Positions 35,901 to 47,644 of a stretch of 53,558 bases of DNA are shown piece by piece. Source of the DNA: Welwitschia mirabilis (taxonomy: Eukaryota; Gnetophyta; Gnetopsida; Welwitschiales); contig JBOZIK010000001.1 of assembly GCA_051453625.1 (NCBI GenBank), forward strand, positions 222,779,140 to 222,832,697, in the 5' to 3' direction. The notes below the pieces were generated by a model. That model was not told the origin of the DNA. It saw nothing but the letters and a program-made list of their open reading frames with translations, and did no database searches. Both the position numbers and the translations under genes were made by a program. The stretch's first letter is position 1. Each line of letters starts with the position of its first letter.

Positions 35901-37564
35901 TTATTTTAGTAATTAATTTCCCACTAGAATGTCTATAATGATTTTAAATATGATGCATAACATGGATCCATCATGAAATCTATCTAGTATTACTACTTGA
36001 ATTAAGATTTGCATTCCATAAAATATGCAAAATAGTTTACTTTAGTTTATAAATAGGTGTATTCCCTTATAATATAAAGACAAAAGAATTATTTCACTTG
36101 GTTAAATGTTTATAGTTCATTTATAAATAAAGAACATAATGGTTTAAAAATAATTAATTATTATATATTTTAATGTAATCATTTTAATTTTAGAAATAAA
36201 GTAAAAAACGATACATGAATGCATTAAAGAATATGATAACATTTTGATCAAAAATTTGATCAAGTAGAATACATTCCTTTATGAGAAATTTATACTACTT
36301 TGAAAAAATTTAGATTTTATAAATTAAGAAAAACTTTATTATTGAATACCTTCATACTTTAAAAGTATTAATATGGGAACGATATGTGTTAACATCTATC
36401 TTCTAGGCATAACTCATGAAAAAGTGTTTTTGATGTATAATTATCATTGTTATACTAGTTTTCAAAAATCAAAGCATGTGAAAATTAATATTTTGGCATG
36501 GGGAAGAATTAAAGAACCAATGACATATTAAGAGTATTTGATGTTAGCATCATTCTCATCATGGATGATTAACTATATGATATTGAAAACTAATTGAGCC
36601 ACACATGGATATCTTTATATAACTTAACTCATGTTTTACGAGTCATCTAAAAAATGATGCAAAATATATATATCTTGTATAAAATTATAACAAAGTTGAA
36701 TGTGAGTTTGAAGGAACTTCATCTAAGAAAACCATTCTTGTATGTTAATGATTAAACTAGGAGAATGATGGAATTGAAAAATAATTATACATTACATAAC
36801 AGGAATATTGAGATTTATAATTGAATATTATCATAACCAATTCAATGTATTAGCCATAATACATTCCTAAAATATAAAGTTACCTATGTTTATTAAGATA
36901 ATTATCCCATATCCTTATTTTCTTAATTTCATCATTTGATAGAATAAATAGTTTCTTTTAACTAAATTCAATTATTATTTTACCTAATCAACAACATCAT
37001 AAGTGATTTATTTGATTATTTGAAGTAATTTTATGATTGGTATTTGGGCTATATATGTAGTTATCAAGATCTTGAATTTGATGAAGTACTTGAGTCAAAA
37101 TATTAGGTTAAAAAATAAAAGGCTACAAATAAAATATTAATATTCTTAACATAGATTTACACTTTGAAAATAGAAGATAGAAGTAAATTCAAATTTTTGT
37201 AAAAGTTATTTCTTATTAAAAGAAACATAATTTCACTTTAAATTAATCCATGACAAAATAGATCTCAATTATTAATCTAAAACAAATAATCAATGGCATA
37301 GATTCACCCTTACATCTATAAATATAGAGCCCTATCCTTGCATTTTCTCATGAAGCTACCTATGCCCATGCCTTACACTTTTTCTACATGATAATATTTA
37401 CTCTTCGTTTACTCTTCTTATTCACTTTCTTTTGTAATAGATTGTCACCAACATATATTGCACTAGTTCCATAATATTCTTTGCCTAGCCACTTTAATCC
37501 AAATATGTAATGTTTGAGAGGATATAAGAATTCATTGTGGAGGATTATATTATAATTTTCTATA
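35901..37564. other. AT-rich sequence, no gene recognised
   Basis: Dense stops in all frames. The left part may be 5' LINE sequence on -. The right part holds a TATA-like promoter signal, described separately. Confidence 0.35.
37317..37324 (+). promoter_or_regulatory. TATA-box-like element
   Basis: TATAAATA inside TCTATAAATATAGA is a near-consensus plant TATA box. It is followed after about 30 bp by a pyrimidine-rich stretch and an ATG at 37351 that opens only a very short frame. It may be the core promoter of an LTR or of a lost gene. The downstream side is cut by the gap at 37565. Confidence 0.3.
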
Positions 37565-38112
37565 NNNNNNNNNNNNNNNNNNNNNNNNNNNNNNNNNNNN
37601 NNNNNNNNNNNNNNNNNNNNNNNNNNNNNNNNNNNNNNNNNNNNNNNNNNNNNNNNNNNNNNNNNNNNNNNNNNNNNNNNNNNNNNNNNNNNNNNNNNNN
37701 NNNNNNNNNNNNNNNNNNNNNNNNNNNNNNNNNNNNNNNNNNNNNNNNNNNNNNNNNNNNNNNNNNNNNNNNNNNNNNNNNNNNNNNNNNNNNNNNNNNN
37801 NNNNNNNNNNNNNNNNNNNNNNNNNNNNNNNNNNNNNNNNNNNNNNNNNNNNNNNNNNNNNNNNNNNNNNNNNNNNNNNNNNNNNNNNNNNNNNNNNNNN
37901 NNNNNNNNNNNNNNNNNNNNNNNNNNNNNNNNNNNNNNNNNNNNNNNNNNNNNNNNNNNNNNNNNNNNNNNNNNNNNNNNNNNNNNNNNNNNNNNNNNNN
38001 NNNNNNNNNNNNNNNNNNNNNNNNNNNNNNNNNNNNNNNNNNNNNNNNNNNNNNNNNNNNNNNNNNNNNNNNNNNNNNNNNNNNNNNNNNNNNNNNNNNN
38101 NNNNNNNNNNNN
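37565..38112. other. Assembly gap, 548 N
   Basis: Sized run of N with no duplicated flanks. Confidence 0.95.
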
Positions 38113-39180
38113 ATTTTTTTCTTATAAAGAATAGAAGAAATATAATATAGAAGCCTTATTTAAGAAAGAAAAAAAACTTACTTCCCTAATAAAGTAAAGA
38201 AGTAACATAAGAACATGTATTTAACTCATGAAAAAAAAGCCTCAATAAGAATAAGAAGAAGGAGACAAATGGAAACTATCCATCAAGGTAAGAAGAGAAA
38301 ATTTCTATTACTTTAATGTTGAAGTCTAGAGATTTATATTTATCTATTATAGAATAGCATCCTTTAAATTTAGAAAATAATTTAGCTATTATTTATGATT
38401 ATTTAAATGTTGAATGGGTTTCTAATAGGAAAGATGCTTACATGTAGGTTTTTATCTAATAATAAATTTTCTCTCTTTACATTCTTCATCATAAATGCAT
38501 GCCCTTTTTAATATGTTTTTATTTCATATTCCAATTATTTTCTTTCATTTCTGCCATTTAAAATTAAAAGAGATATAAATTCTTCTTTAATATGAATAAA
38601 TAGTTAAGAGGAAACATTAAGAAATCCCATTTCTTATTTGAATTAGTAATTTATTCAAATTTTAAATGATAGTGAGCCATTACAGATAGAAGAAAAGTAT
38701 GAAAAAGCCATTGATTGCATCATAGGTAAGAAAGTCATGAGGGTGAAAAAAAAAATTATCAACTAGATTAGGCTCTAACAAGACAAGTGAGATCATCTAG
38801 ATATTATAAAGTTTAAGAAAGTGAGAGGAGGAGTAAGAAGAATCCTAAAGATAAATATCTGCTACCCTAATTCCTCCTATGAAGAAATACAAGTACTTTA
38901 AATGGTATCTTGAAAACATAACAACGAGATACAGCATTACGAGGTTAAATGAGAAAATATTAAAAAAATATTATGTAAATGTTTGATGTGATCTAAAGGA
39001 TCTTAAATAATAAATAAATTCTTTCTCATAGAAAAATGCCCTTAATATAAAGAGGGAGGATGCCAAACTGCAAGAGGGACTTAGGGTTTAGAAGACTTCA
39101 AATCAATGAGGACATTTTGACTCTAGAAAGCTACAACATGTAAGGGGTGATATCAACCACCAGATATATACACTTTAGGT
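38113..39180. other. Sequence before the large LINE, possible 5' UTR
   Basis: There is no recognised domain. A stop-interrupted frame near 38660-38880 (SEPLQIEEKYEKAIDCIIG) could be a leader or an unrelated remnant. Confidence 0.3.
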
Positions 39181-39319
39181 AAGTTGCAAAATTTCACTAC
39201 TACTTTTGCATTAATTTAATTTAGAGTTTAAAGAGGGTCTTTCTTCCCAAAATGGAAAAGACCTAGTTCTCCAAGGAAAGAAAAATCCGAATCTTAGATA
39301 TTGATGAAGGTGCATGCTT

Positions 39320-40612
39320 AGTGATAGAGAAGAAACTCTAACATAGTTTAATTAGTAAATTCATTTCATCTAGTTCAAGACTCAAACTTGACCTTATTAG
39401 AGAATGGCTAGCATCAAAATGGATGGGGTTTAGTAAAGTTAAAGTTATCACTATGATGAAAGGATTAGCGCTTTTTTAGTTAGATAATGAATGAGATAAG
39501 GACGAGCTTATGTGAGAGGAACTTGATTTTTTGGAGTGAGGGGATTAGCCTTAGCCAAATGGACACTGANNNNNNNNNNNNNNNNNNNNNNNNNNNNNNN
39601 NNNNNNNNNNNNNNNNNNNNNNNNNNNNNNNNNNNNNNNNNNNNNNNNNNNNNNNNNNNNNNNNNNNNNGGGGATTAGCCCTAGCTAAATGGACACTGAG
39701 GGTGTAATTAAACCTAAACATATTCAGGAAACTGCTAATATGGATTTAGATTTACAAGTTCTACTAGAGTTTTAAAATGAAGATCTTCTGAGAAAAATTG
39801 CATCTTAGTTCCGTGAAGTAATAAAGCTTAATAGAATAATCATAAAGCAGATGAGGATGCTTGCTGGATTTTGTATTTGGATGAGTTTAGATGATATAGA
39901 GGAGATACAATCTATAAAGTTTAGATCCAAATGGCGCATATGCGACCTTAAAGTTACCTATGAGAACCTCCCGATTCTATGTAAAATTTATGAGAAGTCA
40001 AGACACATCTTAGAGAGATGCATTTCTATAAAAAACAGATGTTCCCATTATTGAAGAATGGTCCATGTAATGAAAGAATGTAGAAAAATATTATTAACAT
40101 TGAAGAAAAACAAAAAGAAAACAAAAAGAAACTTATTCTTTTTGTGGAAAAATAGAACATAATTAGAGTAACTATTAGCATAAACATTAAAAGGTAAAAA
40201 TGGCGAAGAGCACTACAATCTTTCAAAAGGAAAACAAGAAAAAGAAGAAACAGGGGAGAAAATATAGTTTCTTCCAAATTAACATATTTATCAATATGGC
40301 TATCAAACTATTTGATTTATCCACTCATAGCTAAGAAAGAGAAAAAGTTTCATAGTTTGTATCTCAGTGCTCAGTGATAACTATATATGATAATTGTCTT
40401 GTGTCTACATACTATGGGCTAGAGCCTATCTGAGTTCAAAATTGTAGTTAGTAGTTCAATGGCAGTTGGATCCTCTTATGGAAGAAAGGAAATCCAACAA
40501 CCCTAAAATCCACTAAACACAAAAGAGTTGAATGATGTGAAGGTTTAGATAAGAGGAAGACCTAGGAATAGAACCCTATGAGAAAAGGAAAAAATAGAGA
40601 ATGTAACTAATA
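39320..40612 (+). pseudogene. LINE ORF1, copy A (DUF4283 domain and CCHC knuckle)
   Basis: LISKFISSSSRLKLDLIREW near 39350 and SKWMGFSKVKVITMMKGLALF near 39420-39475 match the start of DUF4283. After the 100-N gap the frame at 39851-40054 gives FCIWMSLDDIEEIQSIKF and YENLPILC. A knuckle follows at 39980-40021 as C-x2-Y-x4-H-x4-C, with the second Cys replaced by Tyr. The domain is found in RNA-binding ORF1 proteins of plant LINEs. The gap at 39570-39669 has duplicated flanks (WSEG/ALAKW region), so part is read twice. Copy A also holds about 220 bp near 40265-40490 not seen in copy B. Confidence 0.65.
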
Positions 40613-40712
40613 NNNNNNNNNNNNNNNNNNNNNNNNNNNNNNNNNNNNNNNNNNNNNNNNNNNNNNNNNNNNNNNNNNNNNNNNNNNNNNNNNNNNNNNN
40701 NNNNNNNNNNNN

Positions 40713-41835
40713 GTATCAGAGAATGGGCAACAACTAAATGAAAGGGGTTACTAAAGTTGAGGTTATTGTTATGCCAGAACGTTTAGTGCTTTTTTAGTTA
40801 GACAATGAATGAGATCGGATGAGATCATCGTGACAGGACCTTAGTTCTTTGGGGTGAGGGGACTCGCTTTAGCCAAATGGATACTAGGGGTGCAATCAGA
40901 CTCAAACCTATTTAGGAAATTGCCAATATGGATTCACATCCACAAGTTTCCATTAGAGTTTTGGGATGAAAAGCTCCTGAGAAAAATTGCATCCTTGTTT
41001 GTTGAACTGATCAAGCTTGATAGAATTACTATTAAACAGACAAGACTAGTACTAGCTAAATTCTGCATTTGGATAAGCTTGGAGGATATAAAAGAGATAC
41101 AATCTGTAAATTTTAGATTTAAATAAAGCATATTTGACCTTTAAGTTACCTATAAGAATTTCCATGTAATGTCTATGGCAAATTAAGACACGTCTTGGGG
41201 AGATGCATTTCTACAAAAAATAGATGCTTCTATTATGAGAGAATGGGCTATGTAAGAGAAGAATGTAGAAAACAATTAGTTAACATTGAAGAAAAACAAA
41301 AGGAAATCTCTTCTTTTTGTAGAAAAAATAGACATAATCAAAGCATATGTCGACATGAATAAAGAAAAAAAAACTTGATGAAAAGTACTACAGTTTTTTC
41401 TAAGGAAACCAAGAAAAGCAAGGAGAAGAAGACATAAGAAAGGAAGTACAACTCCTTTCAATCTATTATGAAAGAAGAGAACACTTAGCAACCTTAAAAT
41501 TCAACAAATACAGATGAGCTAAATGATGTGAACGCTCATATAAGAGGAAGACCTAGTAATAGAATCCTACGAGAAAAGGAAAAAATAGAGAATGTAACTA
41601 ATAGCTCCCGAGCTACCATAAAAGATACTCCAAAAAAAGGTTAAGCTTCTAAAAAAACCCAACAACCCTAAAATCCACTAAAAACAAAAGAGTTGAATGA
41701 TGTAAAGGTTTAGATAAGAGGAAGACCTAGCAATAGAACCCTACGAGAAAAGGAAAAAATACAGAATGTAACTAATAGCTCCCAAGCCACCATAAAATAT
41801 ACTCTTAAAAAAGGTTAAGCTTCTAAAAAAAGGTA
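40713..41835 (+). pseudogene. LINE ORF1, copy B (DUF4283 domain, duplicated RGRP tail)
   Basis: The frame at 40854-41126 reads FRKLPIWIHIHKFPLEFWDE and FCIWISLEDIKEIQSVNFRF, a clear DUF4283 core (LPVWVRLPxLPLEYW). A knuckle region follows near 41180. The C-terminal tail is a 174-bp (58-codon) unit present twice, near 41480-41655 and 41656-41835. Each carries IRGRP-SNR and LREKEK with NVTNSS. RGRP is the core of an AT-hook. Copy B lies about 80% identical by eye to copy A. It directly precedes the endonuclease start, so it is the ORF1 that belongs to the ORF2 downstream. Confidence 0.65.
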
Positions 41836-42221
41836 AAAACAGACCTAATGAATTGCCTATCTTCGAATTATAGGGGACTAGGATCCTCTTATAAGAAAAA
41901 GATCCTAAGAAATCTTATCAGTTAATTTAATATTAAATTAGTTTTTTTTCCAAGAAATAAAAATGCAGGATGGTATGAAAATAAAAAATCTAGAATAGCA
42001 GGAAACATTTTTACCTCTATATCTTAAGAAAACTTAGGAGGCCTCATGATTCTCATGAATAAGGAGGCATATTTACTTAACAGTAGAAGGTTGAACTATA
42101 ACAAATATCTATAATCCTTAAAATAATTAAGATAAAGCTTCCACACTAGTGGATTTACAGCAAATTCTGATTAATAAACCCAAATGGCTCATAGTAGGGG
42201 ATTTTAATCAGTGCCTATACT

Positions 42222-43043
42222 NNNNNNNNNNNNNNNNNNNNNNNNNNNNNNNNNNNNNNNNNNNNNNNNNNNNNNNNNNNNNNNNNNNNNNNNNNNNNNN
42301 NNNNNNNNNNNNNNNNNNNNNNNNNNNNNNNNNNNNNNNNNNNNNNNNNNNNNNNNNNNNNNNNNNNNNNNNNNNNNNNNNNNNNNNNNNNNNNNNNNNN
42401 NNNNNNNNNNNNNNNNNNNNNNNNNNNNNNNNNNNNNNNNNNNNNNNNNNNNNNNNNNNNNNNNNNNNNNNNNNNNNNNNNNNNNNNNNNNNNNNNNNNN
42501 NNNNNNNNNNNNNNNNNNNNNNNNNNNNNNNNNNNNNNNNNNNNNNNNNNNNNNNNNNNNNNNNNNNNNNNNNNNNNNNNNNNNNNNNNNNNNNNNNNNN
42601 NNNNNNNNNNNNNNNNNNNNNNNNNNNNNNNNNNNNNNNNNNNNNNNNNNNNNNNNNNNNNNNNNNNNNNNNNNNNNNNNNNNNNNNNNNNNNNNNNNNN
42701 NNNNNNNNNNNNNNNNNNNNNNNNNNNNNNNNNNNNNNNNNNNNNNNNNNNNNNNNNNNNNNNNNNNNNNNNNNNNNNNNNNNNNNNNNNNNNNNNNNNN
42801 NNNNNNNNNNNNNNNNNNNNNNNNNNNNNNNNNNNNNNNNNNNNNNNNNNNNNNNNNNNNNNNNNNNNNNNNNNNNNNNNNNNNNNNNNNNNNNNNNNNN
42901 NNNNNNNNNNNNNNNNNNNNNNNNNNNNNNNNNNNNNNNNNNNNNNNNNNNNNNNNNNNNNNNNNNNNNNNNNNNNNNNNNNNNNNNNNNNNNNNNNNNN
43001 NNNNNNNNNNNNNNNNNNNNNNNNNNNNNNNNNNNNNNNNNNN
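42222..43043. other. Assembly gap, 822 N, inside LINE ORF2
   Basis: It hides the end of the endonuclease domain and the linker to RT. Confidence 0.95.
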
Positions 43044-43927
43044 AATTGGGGCAATAACATCTTGGGGGACTCTATTTTAAATGAAATAGTACTATATTGT
43101 AAGGATAGAAATCAGAACTTTAATAGAAAAAATTTAGAATCATGGTGATGGTACTAATCCATTAACCTTTCTCCATAGAGGCCTAAACACCTTAAATTCC
43201 CATATAAAGGAGTGGACGTGGAAAAATAAAGAAAGATTTAAATCCAAAAAGGAACTATAGGAAGAAATCTAAAAAATTCAAACTAAGTAAGAAGAGGGAA
43301 GAAACTAAGACATCCTCCACAACAAGGAATTTCAATGTCTCATAGAACTCCAAGAAATAAATGTAGATGAGCAAAACTACTATAGATAATGATCAAGGAT
43401 TAAGTGGATTATGGAGGGAAACAAATACATTAAGTTTTTCTTTTAGCAAGCCAACCAACACAGAGCCAATAACATGATTGGAAAGCTTATCATTAGAGAC
43501 CATGTTGTTATAAATAAATAGGAAATAACTAATGAAATGCAGGCTTATGTTAAGAAAATATGGGAATGGAATGATATCATCCCTAGCCTTATTTCAGAAA
43601 ATAAAAGAATATCTAATGAGAATAGTACCTATCTTATTAAGTCTTTAGGAAAAAAAAGTTTAATTATCAGTAAGATCAATGAAGAATAATAGAGCTCTAG
43701 GACTAGACGAGTGGTTAGTTAAAATTTTTAAATCTTACTTCTCTATTCTAAGGGATAATCTATAAAAATGTCATGCAGGACATTCATTACACAAATGCAT
43801 CCCCGAGGAAATAAATAGAACTAGGTTCATTCTTATTTCCAAAAAGTGTAATGCCAATAAACTAGAAGAGTTTAGACCTTTAGGTAGTTGCAATGTTCTT
43901 TATATAATCTTTAAAAAAATCATGGTA

Positions 43928-44552
43928 NNNNNNNNNNNNNNNNNNNNNNNNNNNNNNNNNNNNNNNNNNNNNNNNNNNNNNNNNNNNNNNNNNNNNNNNN
44001 NNNNNNNNNNNNNNNNNNNNNNNNNNNNNNNNNNNNNNNNNNNNNNNNNNNNNNNNNNNNNNNNNNNNNNNNNNNNNNNNNNNNNNNNNNNNNNNNNNNN
44101 NNNNNNNNNNNNNNNNNNNNNNNNNNNNNNNNNNNNNNNNNNNNNNNNNNNNNNNNNNNNNNNNNNNNNNNNNNNNNNNNNNNNNNNNNNNNNNNNNNNN
44201 NNNNNNNNNNNNNNNNNNNNNNNNNNNNNNNNNNNNNNNNNNNNNNNNNNNNNNNNNNNNNNNNNNNNNNNNNNNNNNNNNNNNNNNNNNNNNNNNNNNN
44301 NNNNNNNNNNNNNNNNNNNNNNNNNNNNNNNNNNNNNNNNNNNNNNNNNNNNNNNNNNNNNNNNNNNNNNNNNNNNNNNNNNNNNNNNNNNNNNNNNNNN
44401 NNNNNNNNNNNNNNNNNNNNNNNNNNNNNNNNNNNNNNNNNNNNNNNNNNNNNNNNNNNNNNNNNNNNNNNNNNNNNNNNNNNNNNNNNNNNNNNNNNNN
44501 NNNNNNNNNNNNNNNNNNNNNNNNNNNNNNNNNNNNNNNNNNNNNNNNNNNN
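43928..44552. other. Assembly gap, 625 N, inside LINE ORF2
   Basis: It hides the RT fingers and first palm motif. Confidence 0.95.
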
Positions 44553-46593
44553 AGCACAAATTTCCTCTTTTTATTACTAAATTTGACATAGCAAAAGCTT
44601 ATTATTCTATTAGTTGGCAAGCTTTAGGTTGTATTCTCAAGAAAAATGGATTTTACCAAAATATCATCAATCCCTGATTAGACATGTAAGATTTAGCTGA
44701 ATTTAGTGGGCATGTTAACAACCATAAATCTAAGTTTTTCTTAGTTGGTTAAGGACTAAGGCAAGGGGATCCTTTATCTTTATATCTTTTTTTATTTGTT
44801 ATGAATGTCTTATATGGATTTATAAAATGTAATGGAGTACCTGATATCAAGATATAAGGTAAAACATTCATTAATAACCATTATGTAGATGCTATAATCA
44901 TCATGACCAAAGCCTTATATCGATAAGTAAGAAGAATCAACATGATTAAAGCCTCATATCAATAAGCAAGAGTAATTAAGAATTCTATTAATCTTTTTGC
45001 AAAAGCTATAAGTCTCCACACCAACAAGAGTAAATCTAGAATTCATACATTGGATAGAAATAATATCAGATGAGGTAAAATCATTAGAATATTAAACACC
45101 AAATTAGGATATCTTTAGGACACCTACTTGGGAATCCCATTGTGGAATTGATATAAAACCCTCACTTGAACTACATTCATGAATCCATTTAGAGATGATG
45201 CAACTTTTGGTAAAATAACTTCCTTTCTTCCAAAGAAAAGATCATCCTAACAAACTCATATCTAATCTCTACTTTTAGATACATAGATTTCTTTATGGCC
45301 CAACACCCTTCAAAAAACCAATATAATTTTAAAGGAATTCATATAGTTAGGAGGCAAAAATTAAAACCACATCCATCTCTACAAACAGAAGAAAATAGGT
45401 CATCCTAAGAAGTTTAGAAGCTGGGTATCCAAAGGCCAAATGACTCTCTCCTAACAAGAACTTACTGGATCCTTAAAAAGCTCTTTAAGGAAGAGTAATC
45501 ATGGAGTGATTTGATCAATTACAAGTACCCTAACTAGAAAATCATTGAGAGAGAATCTTATTTGAGAAAACACCTTAGAAGGACTAGATGAAATTTGATA
45601 GAATTAAACATATGCAACAAAGACACAACCAAGTAGATCTTTCTTAAAAAATAGGGGAATTATGACACATATATGAAATTATAAAAGGGCCAAATCCTAG
45701 ACAATATCAAGTTATTTTCCTAATTAAAGGATCATAACAGAATCCTCATAAGAGACTAGCTACACAAAAAGAACTTATAAGTTGGATCTACTCATCCAAT
45801 TTGATGGTTTTGTCTTGAAGATTATAATCATTTTTTTCATCAATGCAAGTGGAGTGATGAATTAATGATAATTATGGTAAGTTACTATAAGCTTTGCAAC
45901 ACATCTAATGCATTCAAGGATGATGGAATTCACTTGATGTATTGGCATATATGATGTACAACAAATGATTTGATTTTTAATAGTGTCCCTTCCATTTCCA
46001 ATAGATACAACTAAGATAATTAAATGCTATGACTCACAAATTAGAACAACCATGGTGACAACTCCTACTAGAGAACTATTTGGTCCTAGTCTATTGAAAA
46101 TATTCCCTAAGTTATAGAATAAGGTGCAAGTTATGGGATGGAAATCCCTTCTACATAAGCTGAAGGGAGAACTAGGGGCTGATATTACCTCATTTTATAG
46201 AAGATAAAGAGGGCAAAAAACTACTTTTAGGAAAATTTGCATCAAAATTACAAAAAGACTCTCTCTTTAAACTCTCAAAAATCCCAGCTATTAGTAAAAG
46301 AATTCCTATTAGAAGGAGAGGATAATGGGAGGTGCTCCACTTTTTTTTCCTTGATAGTGTCCCTAAGATACTTAATAGATACATTAATTATAAGATGCTT
46401 TTGCTCCCTTGGGGTTTGGGTGCTGAAATAATAGACTGATACTTCATTCAGTCTAATTGCTACTCAAAATTATAAAGCTTGCACTTCGCATTTCTTAAAG
46501 CCTTAGACAACATCAGATTAATATTTTCTTATTCTTTATTTATGCATTATGTTGTAAAGATACTATAAGATACTTAGCGCATGAGATTAGGGC

Positions 46594-47173
46594 ATGAGAG
46601 GTTCTCCTTTCCCTTGAGGATGCCTTGAGGAGACCCCTCCTAAGAGAAAATCTAAGAGAAAAGCTACTATAGATAAAGCCTCTTATTCCGAGGGGAATGT
46701 TAAACTAGGAAGTCCAAGCTCTTAAATAAGGATGACTCCATCCTTAGAACCTAATATAAAAAAGCTAAATTCACCTCCACTGCAAGAAGAGATAGCTCAG
46801 GAGAATTATCCAATAGAACCCTAGGAATTAAGGGAGAAATCCCATGGCAAGGCTTAAAAGAGCACCTAGCCTGAGAATAGTCCCAGCTACATTCAAGCAT
46901 TAACCACAGATTCTACATCAAAAGAGAGATAACATGATTCTTAGGAAGACATAGACATGGATACTATAAAAGGAAGGTTATTTTTGCTATAATTCATTGG
47001 CTAAAAATATCCCATTTGTGATCTTGGGAACCTCCCATAGAGCTCTACTATAAGCAATCAAGTTAAGATACAAGAAGAAAGTGCTTAGATTACATCCAGA
47101 CAATAATCAAGTAGGAGCTAAAGAGTTTAAAGAGGTTAATTAGGCTTTTGAGGTGCTATTAGATAAAATGGGA
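46594..47173 (+). pseudogene. Broken frame ending in a DnaJ J-domain, at the LINE 3' end
   Basis: From ATG 46594 one frame with a few stops reads ETPPKRKSKRKATIDKA (basic, nuclear-signal-like), then Pro/Ser/Glu-rich text to about 46990 (QEEIAQENYPIEP). After a single-base frame change, 47000-47173 reads AKNIPFVILGTS, LRYKKKVLRLHPDNNQVGAK and EFKEVN-AFEVLLDKMG. This is a J-domain: helix II with basic RYKKK, the HPD tripeptide at 47093-47101, and helix III with AFEVL. J-domains stimulate Hsp70 ATPase through HPD. The two stops inside it (47051 TAA, 47141 TAG) are each one C-to-T change from Gln codons. It lies between ORF2 and the poly(A) tail. It could be a LINE-encoded domain or a processed host pseudogene that landed here. 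Confidence 0.6.
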
Positions 47174-47243
47174 TGTTTTTTACTAGAGCATAATCATGGA
47201 AACCTCTTCCTCTTTTGTATGAAATACTAATCTTTAATCCTTT

Positions 47244-47600
47244 CAGGTTATTTGCATAGTTTAGTTCCAATTTTTATTAGTTCTTCTTCTAAGGGGTGCT
47301 TTATCTTCCAATTTTACCTTGTTTATAGCCATATATAGGTATATTATAGAATATTCTCTTTTTAGTTAAATAATTTACTTTTTCATGTTAACATAGGGCA
47401 GTATTACCTCCCTATGTAAATTCTCCATTCCTTTCAGGTTACTTGTACTAGTTCTCCTTCCTAAGGGCACTTGCACCCCTAATTTTTCCCTTTTATAGTC
47501 CATCTCTACATATAATGCAAAATAATCTCCTTTTTATTAAATGGTTTACTTCTTCTCATGAAGCTGGGATGTTTTTGCCCCTCCATGTAAATTTTCTAGT
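47244..47600 (+). repeat. Two-copy ~190-bp imperfect repeat in the LINE 3' UTR
   Basis: TTTCAGGTTATTTG at 47241 recurs as TTTCAGGTTACTTG at 47432. Both copies proceed through GTTCTTCTTCTAAGG/GTTCTCCTTCCTAAGG, a TATAG-CCAT block, AATATTCTC-TTTTTAG/AATAATCTC-CTTTTTAT, and end CCTATGTAAATTCTCC/CTCCATGTAAATTTTC before the A-rich tail. Confidence 0.7.
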
Positions 47601-47621
47601 TTAATATATTTTTGTTTCTTT

Positions 47622-47644
47622 AAAAAAAAGAAAAAAAAGAAAAA
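47622..47644 (+). other. A-rich 3' tail of the LINE
   Basis: Two runs of A broken by single G follow a T-rich TTTAATATATTTTTGTTTCTT sequence. This is the expected end of a reverse-transcribed poly(A) transcript. Confidence 0.6.

Larger units (their letters stand above)
41848..46440 (+). pseudogene. LINE ORF2: endonuclease and reverse transcriptase
   Basis: ATG at 41848 opens MNCLSSNYRGLGSSYKKK, the standard plant LINE endonuclease start. LVFFPRNKN follows, then WLIVGDFNQCLY with GDFN at 42197-42208. After the gap, MEGNKYIKFFF near 43410 and SRALGLDEWLVKIFKS near 43690 (KAPGPDG block) lead into FRPLGSCNVLYIIFKKIM. After the second gap come FDIAKAYYSISWQALG, GLRQGDPLS at 44753-44779, and the palm at 44882-44893 reading YVDA in place of YADD. 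DTYLGIPLWN near 45120 is the post-palm block. The part after 45.3 kb should be the C-terminal zinc-finger region but is too broken to confirm. Stops and the lost catalytic Asp make it inactive. Confidence 0.7.
39180..47644 (+). mobile_element. Large plant L1-type LINE, decayed
   Basis: The domain order on + is ORF1 (DUF4283 plus zinc knuckle, present twice), ORF2 (endonuclease, RT), a J-domain frame, a 3' UTR with an internal duplication, and an A-rich tail at 47622-47644. Gaps at 39570-39669, 40613-40712, 42222-43043 and 43928-44552 interrupt it. All frames contain stops. Parts are listed separately. The second ORF1 copy and the J-domain may or may not belong to the same ancestral element. 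Confidence 0.75.
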
